Origin: JBDTRY01 sp039931435
GTDB taxonomy: Bacteria > Acidobacteriota > Thermoanaerobaculia > Gp7-AA8
Length of the DNA stretch: 20,256 nt
Assembly (NCBI GenBank): GCA_039931435.1
Contig: JBDTRY010000046.1
Span: 1-20,256 of the forward strand
Reading direction: 5' to 3'
This document shows, in pieces, positions 12,617 to 20,256 of the stretch. Numbering within the stretch: the first letter of the stretch is position 1; every line of letters begins with the position of its first letter. The notes under the pieces were generated by a model, which saw only the letters and a list, made by a program, of their open reading frames with translations, made no database searches and was not told the origin of the DNA. The translations under genes and the position numbers were made by a program.

Positions 12617-13498
12617 CTACATCGAACCCCGGTTGTACATGAACTGGATGACCAGCGGCCCCAGAATGACCATCATGACCGCGGGAATGATGAACATGAT
12701 CATCGGAAAGAGCATTTTCTGCGAGGCTTCCGCCCCCTTCTTCTCGGCATCGACGAATCGCTCCGCGCTCATGATCTCCGACTGCGTTCGCAGCGCTCCA
12801 CCGATGCTCGATCCCATCTCCGCGGCCTGAATCAGTGAGGCCACCATGGAATTGATCTGCTGAATGTTGAGGCGGTCGGACATGGCCTTCAAGGCGTCCT
12901 TGCGGCTCATGCCCAGCTGCATCTGCCGGAGAAACACTGTGAGCTCTTCACGGAGGGGGGAGGGATCCATCTTGCTCACAATCTTGTTCACGGCGGCGGT
13001 GAATTCCAGTCCGGCCTCAACCGAAAGAGTGAGCATGTCCAGCAGGAAAGGGAGCTGTTTCTTGATATCCCTCCTGCGCTTGGCGATCTTGTCTTTCAGC
13101 CAGATATCCACATACATCCAGCCCAGAAGCGGGAAAAGGAAGGCAAAAAAAACCGGAAGCATTGTGAGCATCATGAAGCCGTAGATCAGGGTGATAAAAA
13201 AGATGGTCAGCTTCAGGGCGATGATCTGGTCAACCGATACGACCTTTTCCAGTCCCAGACTCAACAAGTCGTTCTGATAGCGCTCACGCTGCTTGCGCAT
13301 CTTCATGGACATGGCCAGGTCCGTGAGCATGAGGATGGGCAGCCTGAAGATCTTGACCAGACCCGGCGCTTCGCGCCCTGCTCCCAGCTCGTCGTCGAAA
13401 CGCTTGCTCATGTTGATCTTCTGGAAGTCCGGCAGGACATTGAAGATGAACATCGAGCCGGCGATCAGAAGCAGCAGGAAGATGATGAAAAGAAGCAT
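12617..13498 (-). CDS. tadC: TadC, Tad/Flp pilus inner-membrane platform protein (T2SSF family)
   Basis: TadB and TadC form the inner-membrane platform on which the TadA motor acts. The 293-residue product begins with a membrane helix (residues 1-20), has two central helices (about 95-135) and one C-terminal helix (about 265-287). The T2SSF domain lies between them: QLPFLLDMLTLSVEAGLEFTAAV, then REELTVFLRQMQLGMSRKDALKAM and the signature QAAEMGSSIGGALRTQSE. GAGG six bases before the ATG supports the start. The gene begins one base after the tadB stop, so the two are co-translated. Being the second of two adjacent T2SSF genes after tadA, it takes the tadC name by order. Confidence 0.95.
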   Translation of the reverse strand: MLLFIIFLLLLIAGSMFIFNVLPDFQKINMSKRFDDELGAGREAPGLVKIFRLPILMLTDLAMSMKMRKQRERYQNDLLSLGLEKVVSVDQIIALKLTIFFITLIYGFMMLTMLPVFFAFLFPLLGWMYVDIWLKDKIAKRRRDIKKQLPFLLDMLTLSVEAGLEFTAAVNKIVSKMDPSPLREELTVFLRQMQLGMSRKDALKAMSDRLNIQQINSMVASLIQAAEMGSSIGGALRTQSEIMSAERFVDAEKKGAEASQKMLFPMIMFIIPAVMMVILGPLVIQFMYNRGSM

Positions 13499-13499
13499 C

Positions 13500-14354
13500 T
13501 CAGACCTCGATCGTAATGATCTTGTTGATGATCACCCAGCCACTGCTCACCAGCAGCAGGACGATCGTCAGCAGCACGTTTCCGAGCAGCGTGGTGAAGA
13601 GCGGTTCGATGTACGGCCTGTTCAGAAAGTAGAGAAGCAGGGCCATGACAAAAGGCATGGCGCAGAGGATGATGGCCTGCATCCTTCCCTGGGCGGTGAG
13701 GGTCTTGATCTTTCCCTCGACCCTCTTGCGGCTTTTCAGCGTCTCGGTGATGTTCTCGAACGTCTCCACCATGTTGCCGCCGGTCTGCCTCAGAATTTCG
13801 ATGGCGTTGACCATGAGTTTGAAGTCGGCGTTGTTCACCCGCTCTTCCATATGCTTGAGCCCATCCTCAATGGAGGCCCCGAGCTGAATCTCCCGAAGGA
13901 CGATCGCAAACTGATCGGCGGCCGGCGGGACGAATTCCGTGGCGATGAGGGTCATGGCCTGCTGCAGGGTCATTCCGGCCTTCAACGAGTTCTTCATGGC
14001 GTAGGTGATGTCCACCATCTGGTCATCGAACTTCTCCAGCTCGCGCTTGTGAAGCTGATTGGCCACGTACCAGGTGGCGAAGAGGATGAAGCCCAGCAGC
14101 CACAGGGCGAAGACGACGTTTCTGAAAAGAATCAGCCCCACAGCGAGAGCGCCCAGCTCGGCCCAGAGGAACCACTTCTTCCACTTGTCCGGCTCAGCAG
14201 GCTTTCCCCGCTTGCGGAAGTAGTGTGCGTAGCGAACACCGAATTTCGCGTTGTAGCGGTCGATCCACGAGACGATGGTCGCGCCGAAAAACCACGTCAC
14301 GAACAGGCCCGTGAAAAACCACATGACAATTGCCAGAACCAGAAGTGGATTCAT
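13500..14354 (-). CDS. tadB: TadB, Tad/Flp pilus inner-membrane platform protein (T2SSF family)
   Basis: The 284-residue protein has an N-terminal helix (about 3-30), a helix pair (about 65-95), the T2SSF core with MVDITYAMKNSLKAGMTLQQ, VLREIQLGASIEDGLKHMEER and EILRQTGGNMVETFENI, and two C-terminal helices (about 220-240 and 255-278). It follows the tadZ-tadA fusion by 3 nt and precedes tadC by 1 nt. This matches the conserved tadA-tadB-tadC order. Together with TadC it should form the membrane platform of the pilus machine. Confidence 0.95.
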   Translation of the reverse strand: MNPLLVLAIVMWFFTGLFVTWFFGATIVSWIDRYNAKFGVRYAHYFRKRGKPAEPDKWKKWFLWAELGALAVGLILFRNVVFALWLLGFILFATWYVANQLHKRELEKFDDQMVDITYAMKNSLKAGMTLQQAMTLIATEFVPPAADQFAIVLREIQLGASIEDGLKHMEERVNNADFKLMVNAIEILRQTGGNMVETFENITETLKSRKRVEGKIKTLTAQGRMQAIILCAMPFVMALLLYFLNRPYIEPLFTTLLGNVLLTIVLLLVSSGWVIINKIITIEV

Positions 14355-14357
14355 CGC

Positions 14358-16484
14358 TCAGATCCTCTGCTGTACGAAGATTTCGCGGTTGACGCCAATA
14401 CCCTTGGATACCAGTTCGTCGAGGAACGTGGGGATGTTTCCTGTCGGGGCGAAGAAGCCTTTGACCTTTCCCGTCGGATCGATGCCCCGCTGCTCGAATC
14501 GAAACAGGTCCTGCATGAGGATTTTCTCTCCCTCCAGACCCGTCACTTCCGTCACGTAGGTGACCTTCCTTGTCCCATCCTGGAGCCGGCTCTGCTGAAC
14601 GATGAGATGGACCGCCGAACCGATCTGTTCGCGAATGGCCCGCACGGGCAGATCCATTCCGGCCATGAGACACATCGTCTCCAGCCGGGACAGAGCATCG
14701 CGCGGAGTGTTGGCGTGAGCGGTGGTCAGGGAGCCGTCGTGGCCGGTGTTCATGGCCTGGAGCATGTCCAGCGCTTCGCCGCCGCGGCACTCTCCGATGA
14801 TGATCCGGTCGGGCCGCATACGCAGAGAGTTCTTCACCAGGTCGCGAATGGAAATCTCGCCCTTACCTTCGATATTCGGCGGGCGCGTTTCCAGCCGGGC
14901 CACATGCTCCTGGGGAAGCTGCAACTCTGCCGAATCTTCGATGGTGACGATACGGTCTTCCGCGGGAATGTAGGAGGAAAGAATATTCAGCAGCGTCGTC
15001 TTTCCTGAACCGGTGCCGCCGGAGATGATGATGTTCTTGCGCGAGAGAATGGCAGCCTGAAAAAACTGCGCCATCTGCGGCGTGATGCTGCCGTACTTGA
15101 TGAGGTCCGAAATACCCAGACGCTTCTTGCTGAATTTGCGGATGGTCAGTTTCGATCCATCCAGAGCCACCGGCGGAATGACGGCGTTGACGCGGGAGCC
15201 GTCCAGTAGCCGGGCGTCCACCAGCGGAGACTGTTCGTCGATACGCCGGCCGACCTGAATGACAATGCGCTCGATGATTCTCCGCAACTGGTCCTCTGAG
15301 GTGAACCGATGCTTGGAAAGCACGATCTTTCCACTCTTTTCAACGTAGATCTGGTCAGCCCCGTTGACCATGATTTCATTGACGGTGTTGTCAGCGAGAT
15401 ATTTTTCCAGCGGTCCCAGTCCCAGGGCCTCCTCCACGATCTCCTTGGCGATCATGCGCTTGGCATCGATGGTGGGAACGAGGTCGCCCCCTTCTTCGTC
15501 GAGGATGCGCGAGACCACGGCGTCGGTGCGCATCTGCATTTCCATCAGCTCTTTGCCTGTCTGAGATTTGTTGGAGACGGCGAACTCCTGCATGCTCATC
15601 TCTCTGACGAGCTTCTGGTGCACCTTGATCTTCAGGGCAATGATGGCGTTGGCGTTCTGCGTTTCCGCCCGCTCTTCGGTAGGAGCCTCGGCGCCAGCCA
15701 GAAAGTCCTGGGAAATACCGTGCTCCCGGTCCGATGAAAGACGGTCCAGATAGTAGAGAACCTTCCCCGCGAACTGATCGAGAGCGTTCGAGATCGGGAG
15801 ATTCTTATTCCGTTGCACCGGGTGCCCGCTGAGCAGTGCTCCCTGCACGCTGGCCGTGTCCTCCGGAACGATTCCCAGAATCTGCTTGTCAACGTTCGCC
15901 TGAAGAATGTCCACCGTCACTTTGCTGTCGGCGGTGGCCTTGTTGACCACGTAGTGAATGCGGTCCTTCGGGTAGTGAATGGCGCGGAGAAAATCACCAA
16001 GCTTCCTGGTCTGGTTTACGGCCAGAAGGTCCTGATTCATCACCAGAACCGAAAGTGAGTTCCGGTCCAGGACGGCGAAGGTCTGCTCGGCGAAATCGGA
16101 GCCATGATCGACGACGATATAGGCGAACAGTTCCTGGACGACGTCCAGGAACTTGCGGACCACGTCGGCGGTGACCAGACGGGAAATCTCCACCTTGATA
16201 CAGGCCGGCAGGACGCTGATCCCGGAAGCATGCTGACTGAGCCGCCCCTCCAGCGCCGCGGCGGTGAGGAATTCGATGCGCGAGGCGTAGTCGGTCATGG
16301 CACTGGCCGATCCCAGGCCCAGCTGCATCAGGCAGTCACCGGAGTAAGGAAGGTTCAGATCGATGAGCAGGACCGGGCGGTTGGTGATCCGCCGCAGTTC
16401 GATCGCTGTATTCACTGCCAGAAAGGAACGGCCCGTCCCTCCCTTGCGGGAGAGCATGCTCACGATGGCGCCTGTGGTTGTCAT
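14358..16484 (-). CDS. TadZ-TadA fusion: pilus localisation ATPase joined to the pilus assembly motor ATPase
   Basis: The 708-residue protein joins two normally separate Tad components. Residues 1-260 are a ParA/MinD-like domain of the TadZ (CpaE) type, starting AIVSMLSRKGGTGRSFLAVN, with VLLIDLNLPYSGD and YIVVDHGSD. Its P-loop reads KGGTGRS, with Arg where ParA proteins have the conserved second Lys. A short acidic linker (about 261-278) leads to TadA/CpaF (about 280-708), a VirB11/PilT-type secretion ATPase: Walker A GGTGSGKTT (489-497), Asp box VTIEDSAELQL (513-523), Walker B region IIIGECRGGEALDML (561-575) and His box SLTTAHANTPRDALSRLE (585-602). TadA should power pilin assembly; the TadZ part should place the machine. 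No internal stop or frameshift is seen. The gene starts 7 nt after the cpaC-like stop and is followed by tadB after 3 nt. Confidence 0.95.
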   Translation of the reverse strand: MTTTGAIVSMLSRKGGTGRSFLAVNTAIELRRITNRPVLLIDLNLPYSGDCLMQLGLGSASAMTDYASRIEFLTAAALEGRLSQHASGISVLPACIKVEISRLVTADVVRKFLDVVQELFAYIVVDHGSDFAEQTFAVLDRNSLSVLVMNQDLLAVNQTRKLGDFLRAIHYPKDRIHYVVNKATADSKVTVDILQANVDKQILGIVPEDTASVQGALLSGHPVQRNKNLPISNALDQFAGKVLYYLDRLSSDREHGISQDFLAGAEAPTEERAETQNANAIIALKIKVHQKLVREMSMQEFAVSNKSQTGKELMEMQMRTDAVVSRILDEEGGDLVPTIDAKRMIAKEIVEEALGLGPLEKYLADNTVNEIMVNGADQIYVEKSGKIVLSKHRFTSEDQLRRIIERIVIQVGRRIDEQSPLVDARLLDGSRVNAVIPPVALDGSKLTIRKFSKKRLGISDLIKYGSITPQMAQFFQAAILSRKNIIISGGTGSGKTTLLNILSSYIPAEDRIVTIEDSAELQLPQEHVARLETRPPNIEGKGEISIRDLVKNSLRMRPDRIIIGECRGGEALDMLQAMNTGHDGSLTTAHANTPRDALSRLETMCLMAGMDLPVRAIREQIGSAVHLIVQQSRLQDGTRKVTYVTEVTGLEGEKILMQDLFRFEQRGIDPTGKVKGFFAPTGNIPTFLDELVSKGIGVNREIFVQQRI

Positions 16485-16491
16485 TGTCGGA

Positions 16492-17739
16492 TCACCGATC
16501 CACCTGGACTCCCGAGAAATCGGTCGGAGGGCTTGTCAGAAGATTCTGAAATGGATCCTGGCCGCTGACCGCCTTCAGAGCGTAGTACCCTCGGGCCACG
16601 GCGATGGCGGAGTTCGTCCGATCGAACTTGCCGCCGGTCAGCCGTACTGCACTCTCGTACAAGGGCATTAGCGGATCCTTGTTGGAGGAAGAAAGCGTTC
16701 CGGAGGGACGCTGTCCGAGGTAGTAGAGCCGGAACGTATCCTGAAGGATGGCCGTCCACCAGGAAATGAGCCGGTCGCCGGCACCGCCGGCCATCATGCT
16801 GGCGTGCTGCACTTCCTGGGGAGAGACCTGAATGAGCGGCACACCCTTCGTTCCCTGGTCGAACTTCCAGACCATGCTGATCTCGTAGTTCGTCCCCGTG
16901 CTTCGGCCCCGGAACACGGTCGGATAGATACTGCCTTTCTCGGCCTGCGCGCGCCATTCGGCAGAAGCTTTGTCCAGACTTCCGGCGAGGTCGGAAACAC
17001 GCCGGATCAGTCCGGCGCGGTCCGAGGAGTCCATCGTCAGAACGGGAACGTCGCCAAAGCGCACAGTGGCGCTCCACATCGAGACGCCTTCCCCTCCCGG
17101 CATGTTTGCGTCCGCAACCCCGGGTACCTGTTCGTCGACCTGGAGATTCACGGCCGGAATATATCCCCGGTCCGGAAAGATCGCCGGTGCGGCGCTGCTC
17201 AGGCGCGTCAGGCAGATGATGGGGTTGGCAACCGGTTTTGCTTTTCTTCCTTTCGCCGGCGGAGGCGCGCCCTGCGAGGCCAGAGCGTCGCAGCGATTCA
17301 GATCGGCCATGGAGTAGACCTTGCCTGTGACGACGATTCGGTCGCCGGCAACGTGTACGTCCTCGGGAGAGAGTCCGACGATTCCGGCCAGCGAGCCGGT
17401 GACGTAGCGATAACGCGCAGCAAGGTCCTTGTTGGTAACCACGACCTTGACAACCTCGCCGATATGCGAGTCGGTGTTCTCGATGAGGAGCTTGGCTTCA
17501 CCCAGTTTCAAAGCCTGCAGGGTGATGTTGCGGTCGTACTGCTGAAAGAGATAACGGACGACTTCTTCCTTCCCTTCATTCGTACCCGCCGGTGTACTGA
17601 TCGTGGCAATGGGAGCCTCGGTCATGAACGGTAGGCTCTCACCCTGAGCCATGACCACGGTCTTGCGAACGGTCGCCGGCGCTGCCAGAAGGGAGAGCGC
17701 ACCCAGCGTGAGGATGAATGAGAAGAAAAGCTTCTTCAC
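16492..17739 (-). CDS. CpaC/RcpA N-terminal-like periplasmic protein without a visible secretin domain
   Basis: The 415-residue protein has a signal peptide (about 1-21, KKLFFSFILTLGALSLLAAP). The next part (about 30-155) matches the pilus-assembly N-terminal and BON-like modules of CpaC/RcpA: LLIENTDSHIGEVVKVVV, then VGLSPEDVHVAGDRIVVTGKV and a following helix. In typical CpaC this leads into an outer-membrane secretin with Gly/Pro-rich beta signatures; none is seen. Instead residues about 170-415 are an unrecognised region, with WSATVRFGDVPVLTM, SAEWRAQAEKGSIYPTVF and WWTAILQDTFRLYYLGQRPS. Translation starts at GTG overlapping the cpaB stop (GTGA), with GGGAG upstream. The position between cpaB and tadZ-tadA supports a CpaC-derived periplasmic role. 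Confidence 0.75.
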   Translation of the reverse strand: MKKLFFSFILTLGALSLLAAPATVRKTVVMAQGESLPFMTEAPIATISTPAGTNEGKEEVVRYLFQQYDRNITLQALKLGEAKLLIENTDSHIGEVVKVVVTNKDLAARYRYVTGSLAGIVGLSPEDVHVAGDRIVVTGKVYSMADLNRCDALASQGAPPPAKGRKAKPVANPIICLTRLSSAAPAIFPDRGYIPAVNLQVDEQVPGVADANMPGGEGVSMWSATVRFGDVPVLTMDSSDRAGLIRRVSDLAGSLDKASAEWRAQAEKGSIYPTVFRGRSTGTNYEISMVWKFDQGTKGVPLIQVSPQEVQHASMMAGGAGDRLISWWTAILQDTFRLYYLGQRPSGTLSSSNKDPLMPLYESAVRLTGGKFDRTNSAIAVARGYYALKAVSGQDPFQNLLTSPPTDFSGVQVDR

Positions 17740-18575
17740 CGGTGGGCTCCCGCGGCGATCTTCCGCATCATGTCGGCCTGCGCGTCCTGGGCACGCCAGA
17801 GACGATTGGCGGCGCCGAGCAGACGCTCGTTGTTCCAGATCTCGTATGTGTGCGGAGAATTGTCGCCCTTGGCCCGAAGCAGGAGCCAGACGGTTCCCAG
17901 TTGCTGGGCGAGGACGAGCTGCTGGGCATTCTGGGGTGGGAGGGCCAGCGTGACCGTCTTTACCTCACCGGGCGCTCCACCACCGGCACCGGGTGAATTG
18001 GGATCGTTCACGACTGTCTCGTGGGTACTGGTGGTGTGCTGATCAACCGAAATGATCATCACGTTCATGAAGAGCGGACGGACTTCGGTGAAGTGCTCGT
18101 CCTGCGATTTTTCGAACTCGAACGAGGCCAGAACGTCGACGCGGTCGCCAGGCTTGACCATTCCGCTCACTGAGCGCGGAGCATCGTCCATGGCCACTCC
18201 CACTCCCACCGTGCCCGGTTGATCTTTGAGATCCGCCGACAGAGGAGGGGGAGCGCCCTCGAAGAGTTTGGTGCGTGTCATCTGCTCGCCCGAGGAAATG
18301 GGCGCAACCGTGACACCCTTGATCTTGGTCCTGTCGGGAACCTCGCTGACAGGAATCGATCCAGGCTGAAGGAACGTCTTCGGAATCTCCCTCGTGGCCA
18401 TCCAGTCCGCCTCGAGCGGAGTGTTCGCTGGAATGTCACGCGACGCCACATAGACCTCCACCAACTCGGTACCTCCGAGAAGGGCGTCTCGTTGAGCATT
18501 CAGATAGAGCAGGCCGAACAGTGCTGCCAGAAGTCCAAGACCTACCGCGATGGCTATTTTCGCGCCTCTCGACAT
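17736..18575 (-). CDS. cpaB: CpaB/RcpC, Flp pilus assembly protein with SAF domain
   Basis: CpaB/RcpC is an inner-membrane-anchored periplasmic protein of the Tad system. The 279-residue product has an N-terminal helix (about 7-27, AIAVGLGLLAALFGLLYLN), a SAF domain (about 40-105) with the typical VYVASRDIPANTPLEADW and REIPKTFLQPGSI, then the RcpC region (about 120-215) with GVGVAMDDAPRSVSGMVKPG and DRVDVLASF, and LVLAQQLGTVWLLLR near the C-terminus. AGAGG six bases before the ATG supports the start. It is separated by 97 nt from the tadE-like gene upstream, the only large gap in the pilus operon, and overlaps the cpaC-like gene by 4 nt. Confidence 0.95.
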   Translation of the reverse strand: MSRGAKIAIAVGLGLLAALFGLLYLNAQRDALLGGTELVEVYVASRDIPANTPLEADWMATREIPKTFLQPGSIPVSEVPDRTKIKGVTVAPISSGEQMTRTKLFEGAPPPLSADLKDQPGTVGVGVAMDDAPRSVSGMVKPGDRVDVLASFEFEKSQDEHFTEVRPLFMNVMIISVDQHTTSTHETVVNDPNSPGAGGGAPGEVKTVTLALPPQNAQQLVLAQQLGTVWLLLRAKGDNSPHTYEIWNNERLLGAANRLWRAQDAQADMMRKIAAGAHR

Positions 18576-18672
18576 CGGCTACCTCTTCTTTTCGATTTTT
18601 GTCTTGTTGGACCGTACGTGGACGAATTCAATCACAGTAATGGACTGAGAGCCAGTGCTAACACACCGGCCA
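18576..18672 (-). other. 97-base gap between the tadE-like gene and cpaB
   Basis: This is the longest gap in the pilus operon. It is AT-richer than its surroundings and ends with the AGAGG ribosome-binding site of cpaB. A weak hairpin (CAGT/ACTG near 18637-18649) is present. I see no convincing promoter or terminator, though a second transcript start for cpaB would fit here. Confidence 0.3.
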
Positions 18673-19155
18673 CTAACCCGCCGCGCAATAGACGGGGACT
18701 GCTAATAGGATGTTGTACAGTTGTTTGCAGTTGCCGGCGGTGCTTTCGAAGTGGTCCGCCAGGGCAATACAGGCACCGGCGCCGACCAGAAACCCCGTGG
18801 ATGCGGCGGCCCCGCCCGGAAAGCAAAACTGTGTTCCCCGTTTGTAGTTGAGCTTCTTGTCCGGATATTTGGCAGGACTGACGGACTGGAAGGGCACCGT
18901 GTAGGGAACGAGCTGGCTGAACGTCTTGAAACTCACCGTCTGCGAATCGTCCCCCAGGTCATTGTTGTACTGCTTGTTGTTGAAGTGCATCCGCGAGAAC
19001 GATTTTGAGCGGAGAATACCCATTTTGTTGAAGACGTCCAACTCGAAGTGCAGGACCTGAAACAGTCCTGCCGCCAGAGCCATTATGCCCATCATGGCGA
19101 ACAGGAATTCAACCGCGGCCTGACCGCTCTGGGCCTTTCTATATTGGCTTCGCAT
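18673..19155 (-). CDS. TadE-like pseudopilin / pilus assembly protein
   Basis: The 160-residue protein starts with a short basic leader, then QSGQAAVEFLFAMMGIMALAAGLFQV, the TadE-type signature: a Gly-Gln-x-x-Val-Glu-Phe motif directly before a single transmembrane helix (about residues 12-35). TadE-like proteins are pilin-like or minor-pilin proteins of the Tad system. The remainder (about 40-160) is extracytoplasmic, with four cysteines in the C-terminal half (in FCFPGG, GACIAL, GNCKQL and VYCAAG), which could form disulfides. The ATG overlaps the stop of the tadG-like gene by one base (TGATG). Confidence 0.85.
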   Translation of the reverse strand: MRSQYRKAQSGQAAVEFLFAMMGIMALAAGLFQVLHFELDVFNKMGILRSKSFSRMHFNNKQYNNDLGDDSQTVSFKTFSQLVPYTVPFQSVSPAKYPDKKLNYKRGTQFCFPGGAAASTGFLVGAGACIALADHFESTAGNCKQLYNILLAVPVYCAAG

Positions 19156-20240
19156 CAGTGCAATGTCCTCATCATCATCTGGAAGTCGAAGCTGGTTATG
19201 TTCATTTTCTCGAGAGTCTTCAACGGAACCAGTTTGGCCTGATAGGTTTCCTTGATGGATTTGGCCTGACTGGGAGGAATGATTCCCAGGAACCCCATGC
19301 CGTTGAACTTCTTTCCCAGATAGCCGTTGTATGGCTTGGCCGCTGCCAGGACGGTGATTGGTGGAAGATCACTGAAGAACGTCCTTCCGAACATCGGCTT
19401 CGTGGCGGTGATTGTTAATTTGTAGGCGAATCGGACGTCATCCCCGGAGGACTGGTCATAGAAGCGGCCCGTCTTGTACTTGATGGGATTGATCACCCGG
19501 TAGATGTCGATGGCGCCGTTCACGTCCCCGTATTGCGCGATGAGCACGATCCAGCATATGGCGTCGGCCGGAAAGGGCAGATCGGTACAGACGTTGTCCG
19601 GATCCGGAAAGTACGTATAGATGTGCTGCGTGTACTCAGTGGGGTCCGTCAGCTTGACCAGCTTCACTTTGGCGTAATCGAGAGGGTTGGCCATCCCCGA
19701 GCTCTGGTAGTCGGCCTGCTTGAAGATTTTGTCTGAACCGCTCCCGAAATTGGCCTTGATCACCTGCTCGGCCTTGGCGGGCGGACCCGAGATGATGTTG
19801 GCATTTCCGAACTCCAGATTGACCAGGTCGATGGCCCGATCGATCGACTTGAAGCTGTCCTTGTACCCCTCGAGAGTATCTCCCGCCCATTCGTCCCAGA
19901 GCAGGGTGAGGGCCCCCAGGACCAGGCGCTCATCGGTCGTTGTGGAGTTATCGACAAATGGCTCCCAACTGGTGATGTAAATCGTGAGAAGCGTGTCGAA
20001 CGCCATCTGATTGAGATGGGCAATCGTGTTCATTCCCTTGGCCTGCGATGCCGCGCCAGCGAAGGCGGCGGCATCAACGACCATCTGCGCCTGATGACGG
20101 CGGACCACGACCTGGCCGACGGCCACCGCTACGGCAGCGGCCAGACAACAGGTGGCGAAAATCAGGACGAACAAGACCAGCACCTGCCCCTTCTGTGCGA
20201 GGGTGCCGGAGCGCCTGGTTCGACGGGGTTCAGCGTCCAT
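19155..20240 (-). CDS. TadG-like Tad/Flp pilus assembly protein
   Basis: The 361-residue protein has a basic N-terminus and then the TadE/TadG-like N-terminal module (about 17-75): KGQVLVLFVLIFATCCLAAA, a membrane helix, VGQVVVRRHQAQMVVDAAAFAGA and a helix ending MNTIAHLNQMAF. This 'QxxxDAAAxAGA' pattern is the recognisable mark of TadG-type proteins. The long extracytoplasmic part (about 80-361) is unrecognised and lacks an obvious von Willebrand A metal site, unlike many TadG proteins. The ATG at 20240 has no ribosome-binding site, and the frame stays open to the window edge 16 bases upstream, so the true start may lie outside. It is the first visible gene of the pilus operon. Confidence 0.82.
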   Translation of the reverse strand: MDAEPRRTRRSGTLAQKGQVLVLFVLIFATCCLAAAVAVAVGQVVVRRHQAQMVVDAAAFAGAASQAKGMNTIAHLNQMAFDTLLTIYITSWEPFVDNSTTTDERLVLGALTLLWDEWAGDTLEGYKDSFKSIDRAIDLVNLEFGNANIISGPPAKAEQVIKANFGSGSDKIFKQADYQSSGMANPLDYAKVKLVKLTDPTEYTQHIYTYFPDPDNVCTDLPFPADAICWIVLIAQYGDVNGAIDIYRVINPIKYKTGRFYDQSSGDDVRFAYKLTITATKPMFGRTFFSDLPPITVLAAAKPYNGYLGKKFNGMGFLGIIPPSQAKSIKETYQAKLVPLKTLEKMNITSFDFQMMMRTLH

Positions 20241-20256
20241 TGCCGGAGCTGCAGGG

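Noticed and set aside
13293..15008. 571-codon open frame on the plus strand
   Set aside because: It lies opposite tadC, tadB and the tadA part of the fusion, all with clear family motifs. Its His/Asp/Glu/Gln-rich composition is typical of the antisense of GC-rich genes.
14358..16484. TadZ-TadA fusion as an artefact of two overlapping genes
   Set aside because: One frame is open for all 708 codons with family motifs on both sides of the linker and no change of frame, so it is read as one gene.
16804..17634. 276-codon open frame on the plus strand
   Set aside because: Antisense to the cpaC-like gene; no domain, no operon context, and composition typical of a shadow frame.

Overview
The window looks like a chromosomal segment of a GC-rich, SD-using, Gram-negative-type bacterium. 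The gene families (prokaryotic Ku with a stand-alone LigD-type 3'-phosphoesterase, a Tad/Flp pilus operon with a fused TadZ-TadA ATPase, a fused membrane/spermidine-synthase-like protein, DUF192 in a pilus operon) would fit Acidobacteriota or a former deltaproteobacterial lineage. That placement is inference from gene content only.

Layout. 1-396 (-): 5' part of a CHASE3-like membrane sensor running off the left end. 397-701: divergent intergenic region with small inverted repeats. 702-3234 (+): a DNA-repair operon of Ku, a LigD-type 3'-phosphoesterase with an intact active site, and a third gene with full-length LigD ligase/OB architecture that has lost the adenylated lysine and the other key catalytic residues. 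3225-3689 (-): Nudix hydrolase, convergent and overlapping by 10 nt. 3819-4241 (+): small one-TM protein with a possible PH-like domain. 4427-4727 (+): tRNA-Pro(UGG), tRNA-His(GUG), tRNA-Arg(UCU), with CCA encoded in each and one good promoter upstream. 4809-8302 (-): a two-gene unit of a GT87-like membrane glycosyltransferase and a fused multi-TM/spermidine-synthase-like protein. 8394-10597 (-): a NatAB-like ABC export pair. 10825-20240 (-): a long Tad/Flp pilus operon, read from high to low coordinates as tadG-like, tadE-like, cpaB, a cpaC-like gene with no recognisable secretin domain, tadZ-tadA fusion, tadB, tadC, DUF192, and a membrane FHA/PAS protein.

The points most worth a second look are these. 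(1) The catalytically dead LigD-like ligase sits next to an intact phosphoesterase and overlaps it in the -1 frame. (2) Two copies of a palindromic intergenic repeat, sharing the terminal sequence AGGAGTCTGCGCGGCAGAA, each abut the TAG stop codon of a minus-strand gene. (3) The Tad motor and its localisation ATPase are one polypeptide with an altered P-loop (KGGTGRS). (4) The CpaC-like protein lacks a visible secretin. (5) A 19-bp hairpin buries the ribosome-binding site of the GT87 gene. No CRISPR array, phage, IS transposase or rRNA was seen.
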